64,000 nt of DNA, taken from Gnetum montanum (lineage: Eukaryota > Streptophyta > Gnetopsida > Gnetales > Gnetaceae). This document shows, one piece after another, positions 60,860 through 64,000 of this stretch. The notes under the pieces are model-generated. The model had not been told where the DNA came from. It did not search any database and worked only from the letters and a program-made list of their open reading frames with translations. The position numbers and the translations under genes are program-made. Position 1 is the stretch's first letter. Every line of letters starts with the position of its first letter. The stretch lies in the NCBI GenBank assembly GCA_015680685.1, contig MNCI01022690.1:148698-212697 (forward strand), given 5' to 3'.

Positions 60860-61371
60860 TATCTTGTAGGTAGAAAGAAAATAGTTAAAATAACTTTTTT
60901 AGGGATTCTCATACCATGAACCCTTTCATATGTAATCTTAGTTGTGATGAATTCCCTTCTTTCCTCTTCTTGCCTATTGGAAGCCTCAACTTGATCTTCA
61001 TCTTTGTCTTTCCCAATTGTCTTTTCTTCCTTTTCATCCCACTCTTTAGCTACTGATTTTTTAGGTTTTTCCCAACTAGTTTCTTCTATGTCTTGAGATG
61101 CTAGAGCTACTCCCCAAGAATCATCTTCATTGGACTCTCCTTAGTACTCAGCTTTGGTGGTGTATTCATGAAAGTTGCCCCAAACATTAAATTGTATAGA
61201 AAGTCTACTAGTAATAAATCTAAACTCATCTGAAAGCTAAAGCAAGAAAGGGCTTTTACTGCATGCTCCATGGGTAGTTGCCTTATAATAAGCTCTTAAT
61301 AAATGCTTTAGACAACATCCCATAACATATGAAATAAAAGGCCTTCTTATTGCCCTATCTCTAAGAACCAT
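60860..61371 (-). pseudogene. unidentified decayed reading frame downstream of element F pol (frame X)
   Basis: Function unknown. ATG at 61369-61371 opens a minus-strand frame of about 170 codons with two internal stops and no frameshift. It starts MVLRDRAIRRPFISYVMGCC. A middle part reads LSDEFRFITSRLSIQFNVWGN, and it ends with a strongly charged, helix-like Glu/Lys-rich half (KEWDEKEEKTIGKDKDEDQ). No signal peptide or membrane span is evident, so an envelope-like protein is not supported, though the position after pol is where such genes lie. Possibly a host-derived or gag-like fragment. Confidence 0.45.
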
Positions 61372-62079
61372 TTTTCTACCTCATACTTAAATACTTACTT
61401 TTTCACTTAAAAATTGAATTGAAAAATGATGAATTTCTAAGAAATTCGCATCTCCTTATATAGTGAAAGGTAAGTTTGAAATTCCCACCAATTCTACTAA
61501 CCAACCTTTCCACTTAGCCAAAATTCATTTAATTTCCATCATCATATGATTGGCTAATTCAAATTCCACTATTTGGTTGTTGAAATTAATTCACCACTAT
61601 GTAGTTATCTAACCATCACACCCACTTAAACACATAACAAGTAGTGATCACTTGGATATTATAAACTTAATATTTAAACTAACACATTGAATTTAATATT
61701 TTTAAACTAGTAGTATAATGTATACTTGTTTTTATAACATTATATAGGCTCATCTAATCATACGTATAGAATATATATGTTATGGTTAAATGTTATATAA
61801 GTCTCTATATGTATACTATTTATTATATATATTACTAATAAAAGTTTATTACTTACTACTATGTATACTAAATATTATTATAGTTACCTACATATATATA
61901 TTTCTACACCATATACATATACTAATTTTTATATATAGATTTAAGTTGTGGGAAATTATCCAAAATAATGTTTTATATACAAAACGTTATATAGAAACTG
62001 CAACTCTATCCCACCTACTATTTATAATTTGTAAGTGTCCTTCAATAATCGTTTCTTGATCTAAAATGGACTAGTCCAC
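61372..62079. other. unassigned AT-rich stretch before the element F integrase end
   Basis: Contains TA-rich low-complexity sequence (61780-61960) and no recognised feature. I could not find an LTR or purine tract for F here. Confidence 0.45.
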
Positions 62080-62940
62080 ATCATTAAAAACTTACTTGGC
62101 TTCTTCATATTCCATAATAATACAATATCACCAACTTTAAAAATTATTTTCAAAGCTTTTCTATCAAATCACCTTTTAACTTTAGAAGCATTCCTTAATA
62201 AATTATCTTTAGTGTTATCCATTGCGGCTTCTCTTTAATGAGAAAGGTCATGACACTTCTATCTTTATTAGTTTTTTCACTATACTTTTGCACAAAATCT
62301 AGGGCCAAACTTATAACCTTGTTCGTAATTGTAGCAAGTAAACCATAAACCAAGTTATAAGCTAACCTTCCAATAGCCTTCTTAAATCTAATATGGTTAG
62401 TCCATAATGCAAATTGTAAATAATCAATCCAATTTCTTAGATTTCCATCCATCAACTTTTTGATGTAGGAAATAAGCTTTTTATTTGTAGATTTAGCTAA
62501 GCCATTTCCTTGAGGATAATAATTTGAAGAAGAAAATAGAAAGATGGGGTTTTCCAATGCTCATGTTATAAATTCTTCAAATTGGAAAGCTGGTCCATTG
62601 TTGGATACCAATACTTTAGGTAGATCAAAAAAACATAATATCTGATTTTCCAAGAACTTAATCACATCTGATGTTGAACGTTTTCTTAGAGCTTTTACTT
62701 TAGATCATATGGTAACATAATTAGTAGCTATGAAAATAAACTTATGTCCTACTTTTGATGGAGTAATTGTACTAATGAAATCTAATCCCCATTGCTGAAA
62801 TAGTCTACTTACAATTACCGATTTTAAGGGAGCTATAGACTTTTTGGATTTTGGTCCATGAACTTGATATTTGTAACAACTTTGAATTTTCAATCTAATA
62901 TCTTGATACATATTAGGTCAGTGAAAATCATAACAAAGTA
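62080..62940 (-). pseudogene. Ty3/gypsy integrase of element F (catalytic residues lost)
   Basis: Inserts element DNA. The zinc domain end (CYKYQVHGPKSKK) precedes QQWGLDFISTITPSK, holding the first aspartate (GAT, 62780-62782). The second motif reads VSNNGPAF instead of SDNGPAF (AAC at 62600-62602), and the third reads YYPQGNGLAKSTNKKL instead of GLAESTN (AAA at 62492-62494). Two of three DDE residues are therefore substituted. The C-terminal part NWIDYLQFALWTNHI and LAYNLVYGLLATIT matches the usual W-x-x-x-L-x-x-A-L-W and P-x-x-L-V-Y-G blocks. No chromodomain seen, which argues against a chromovirus. Confidence 0.85.
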
Positions 62941-63159
62941 TGTGTTGAATTATGGACTTAGGAGATTCATAGAATAAATTAGAATGATCATGAAATTATT
63001 TAAAGATGGGATCAATTTGATCATTGTGAACACATTCCAATAAAATCCCTTTGAAATCATTTCTATATAAAACTCTATCTTTAACCACAAATTTATTTAC
63101 CTTTTTGAAGAAATCTCTCTTTTGACTTATAGTTAAATTATTTAGAACCTTTCATGTAA

Positions 63160-64000
63160 CAAGAAATTATAGAATCTCATCATACCAATTTCCTTCATGA
63201 GTTCTTAATATGGATATTTCCTCTTCTTTAGCCATTAACTTGGCTAATTCCATTTCTTTAATATTTTTGCATATTTCTAATGGAAACCTAAAACCTTGAA
63301 GCTTTATGAGCCACTTTCCTCTTTTCAATCCAATGTCATTATAAGCTAAGAATTGTTTGAGTGTAGGCTTAATTAGCATAATATGAATTAATGAGCTTTT
63401 CAAATAATATTTGAAATGATGAAGTGCTTTAATGACTGCAAATGCTTGTTTCTCTCAATCTTAATAATTTAATTCTACATCTTTTAATTGATATCCAAAA
63501 AATCTAATTGGTTCATCTTGACCTTCATATTTTTGAGTTAAAATGGTAGCAACTAAATCATTTGAAGCAAAAGCATATAACCAAAACTCTTCTTTTAATT
63601 TTGGCTTTACCAAGTATGGAGCTTCTTAAATGGCTTTCTTAATTTCTAATAAATCCTTCTCCAATTTTTGTGTTTTCTCTACTAGGACATCTTTATTTAA
63701 CATATGCATTAGAGGTTTAGTAATTTTAGTGAATCCAAGGGTAAATTTCTTAATGAAATTTATCTTTCGAAAAAAAGATCTAAGAGACTTTTTACTTGTA
63801 GGGTGTTTGATATTCTGTATTGCTTAAATTTAGGAGTTATGTATAGCAATTCCTTTTTGACAAATTACATGGCCTACTAAACTTCTAGAGTTGACCCCAA
63901 AGATACACTTCTTAGGATTTAATGAAATACCATACTCATGACATCTATAGAAAGGTTGTTGAAGATGACGAATATGATCTTCCTTTCTTTTTGAAAAGAT
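63160..64000 (-). pseudogene. Ty3/gypsy reverse transcriptase C-terminus and RNase H of element F (runs off the window)
   Basis: DNA synthesis and RNA removal. Reading in from the window edge: LNPKKCIFGV and LVGHVICQKGIAI (RT palm end), LRSFFRKINFIKKFT (RT thumb), then the RNase H domain: FWLYAFASNDLVATILTQ, with ASND where a D-A-S-D-x-A-I-G-type motif is usual, and EKQAFAVIKALHHFKYYL, matching the E-K-E-x-L-A-V block. A last open part (63167-63403) reads IKPTLKQFLAYND and GKWLIKLQGF. The catalytic YxDD of RT would lie beyond 64000. Stops are present. Confidence 0.85.

Noticed and set aside
60860-61371. Envelope-like gene after gypsy pol
   Set aside because: The position fits, but there is no signal peptide, transmembrane segment or cysteine pattern; recorded only as an unidentified frame.

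Overview
This window is intergenic DNA from a plant, almost certainly a seed plant with a large, repeat-rich nuclear genome. It is AT-rich and consists nearly entirely of old LTR retrotransposons nested in one another, plus one non-LTR (RTE-type) fragment. I found no intact host gene, rRNA or tRNA. Nearly every coding stretch is broken by stops and frameshifts, so most gene calls are pseudogenes.

Layout. (1) 1-11833, minus strand: a full-length but decayed Ty1/copia element with two LTRs, an initiator-tRNA-Met-type primer site, gag, protease, integrase, RT and RNase H. It is split by element A (3356-10322). (2) 13316-28854, plus strand: element C, whose 3' LTR is split by element B (21457-28750, minus strand). 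(3) 30460-31426, plus strand: the 3' end of an RTE-type non-LTR element. (4) About 34.5-58.0 kb: remnants that may form one Ty3/gypsy element, E. These are plus-strand gag and protease with a Tat-lineage look, an antisense intron-containing gene and a ~195-bp tandem array. E is split by element D (38511-47866, minus strand). A 321-base run of N lies at 49537-49857. (5) 62080-64000, minus strand: Ty3/gypsy RT, RNase H and integrase (element F) running off the right edge, followed downstream on the same strand by two unidentified decayed reading frames.

Elements A, B, C and D are one family. They share TGATGAG..CA-type LTR ends, a primer-binding site complementary to tRNA-Asp, an Athila/Tat-like gag core and a long conserved 3' noncoding region with a pyrimidine-rich tract. 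Their U3 carries GATATC dyads next to a TATA box. Only B has a recognisable protease, and no copy contains RT, RNase H or integrase. This looks like a gag(-pro)-only, non-autonomous family that borrows its replication enzymes. Three copies have clean 5-bp target duplications (ATTAT, ACAAT, CCAAT). A, B and D each sit inside another LTR element.

B is the youngest by nesting and by retained CpG. A, C and D, and the copia element, are heavily decayed by transitions, as expected for methylated, silenced repeats. The two least-explained objects are the antisense multi-exon gene at 49.9-55.5 kb and the unidentified reading frame at 39.5-42.4 kb inside D, which has its own promoter-like segment.
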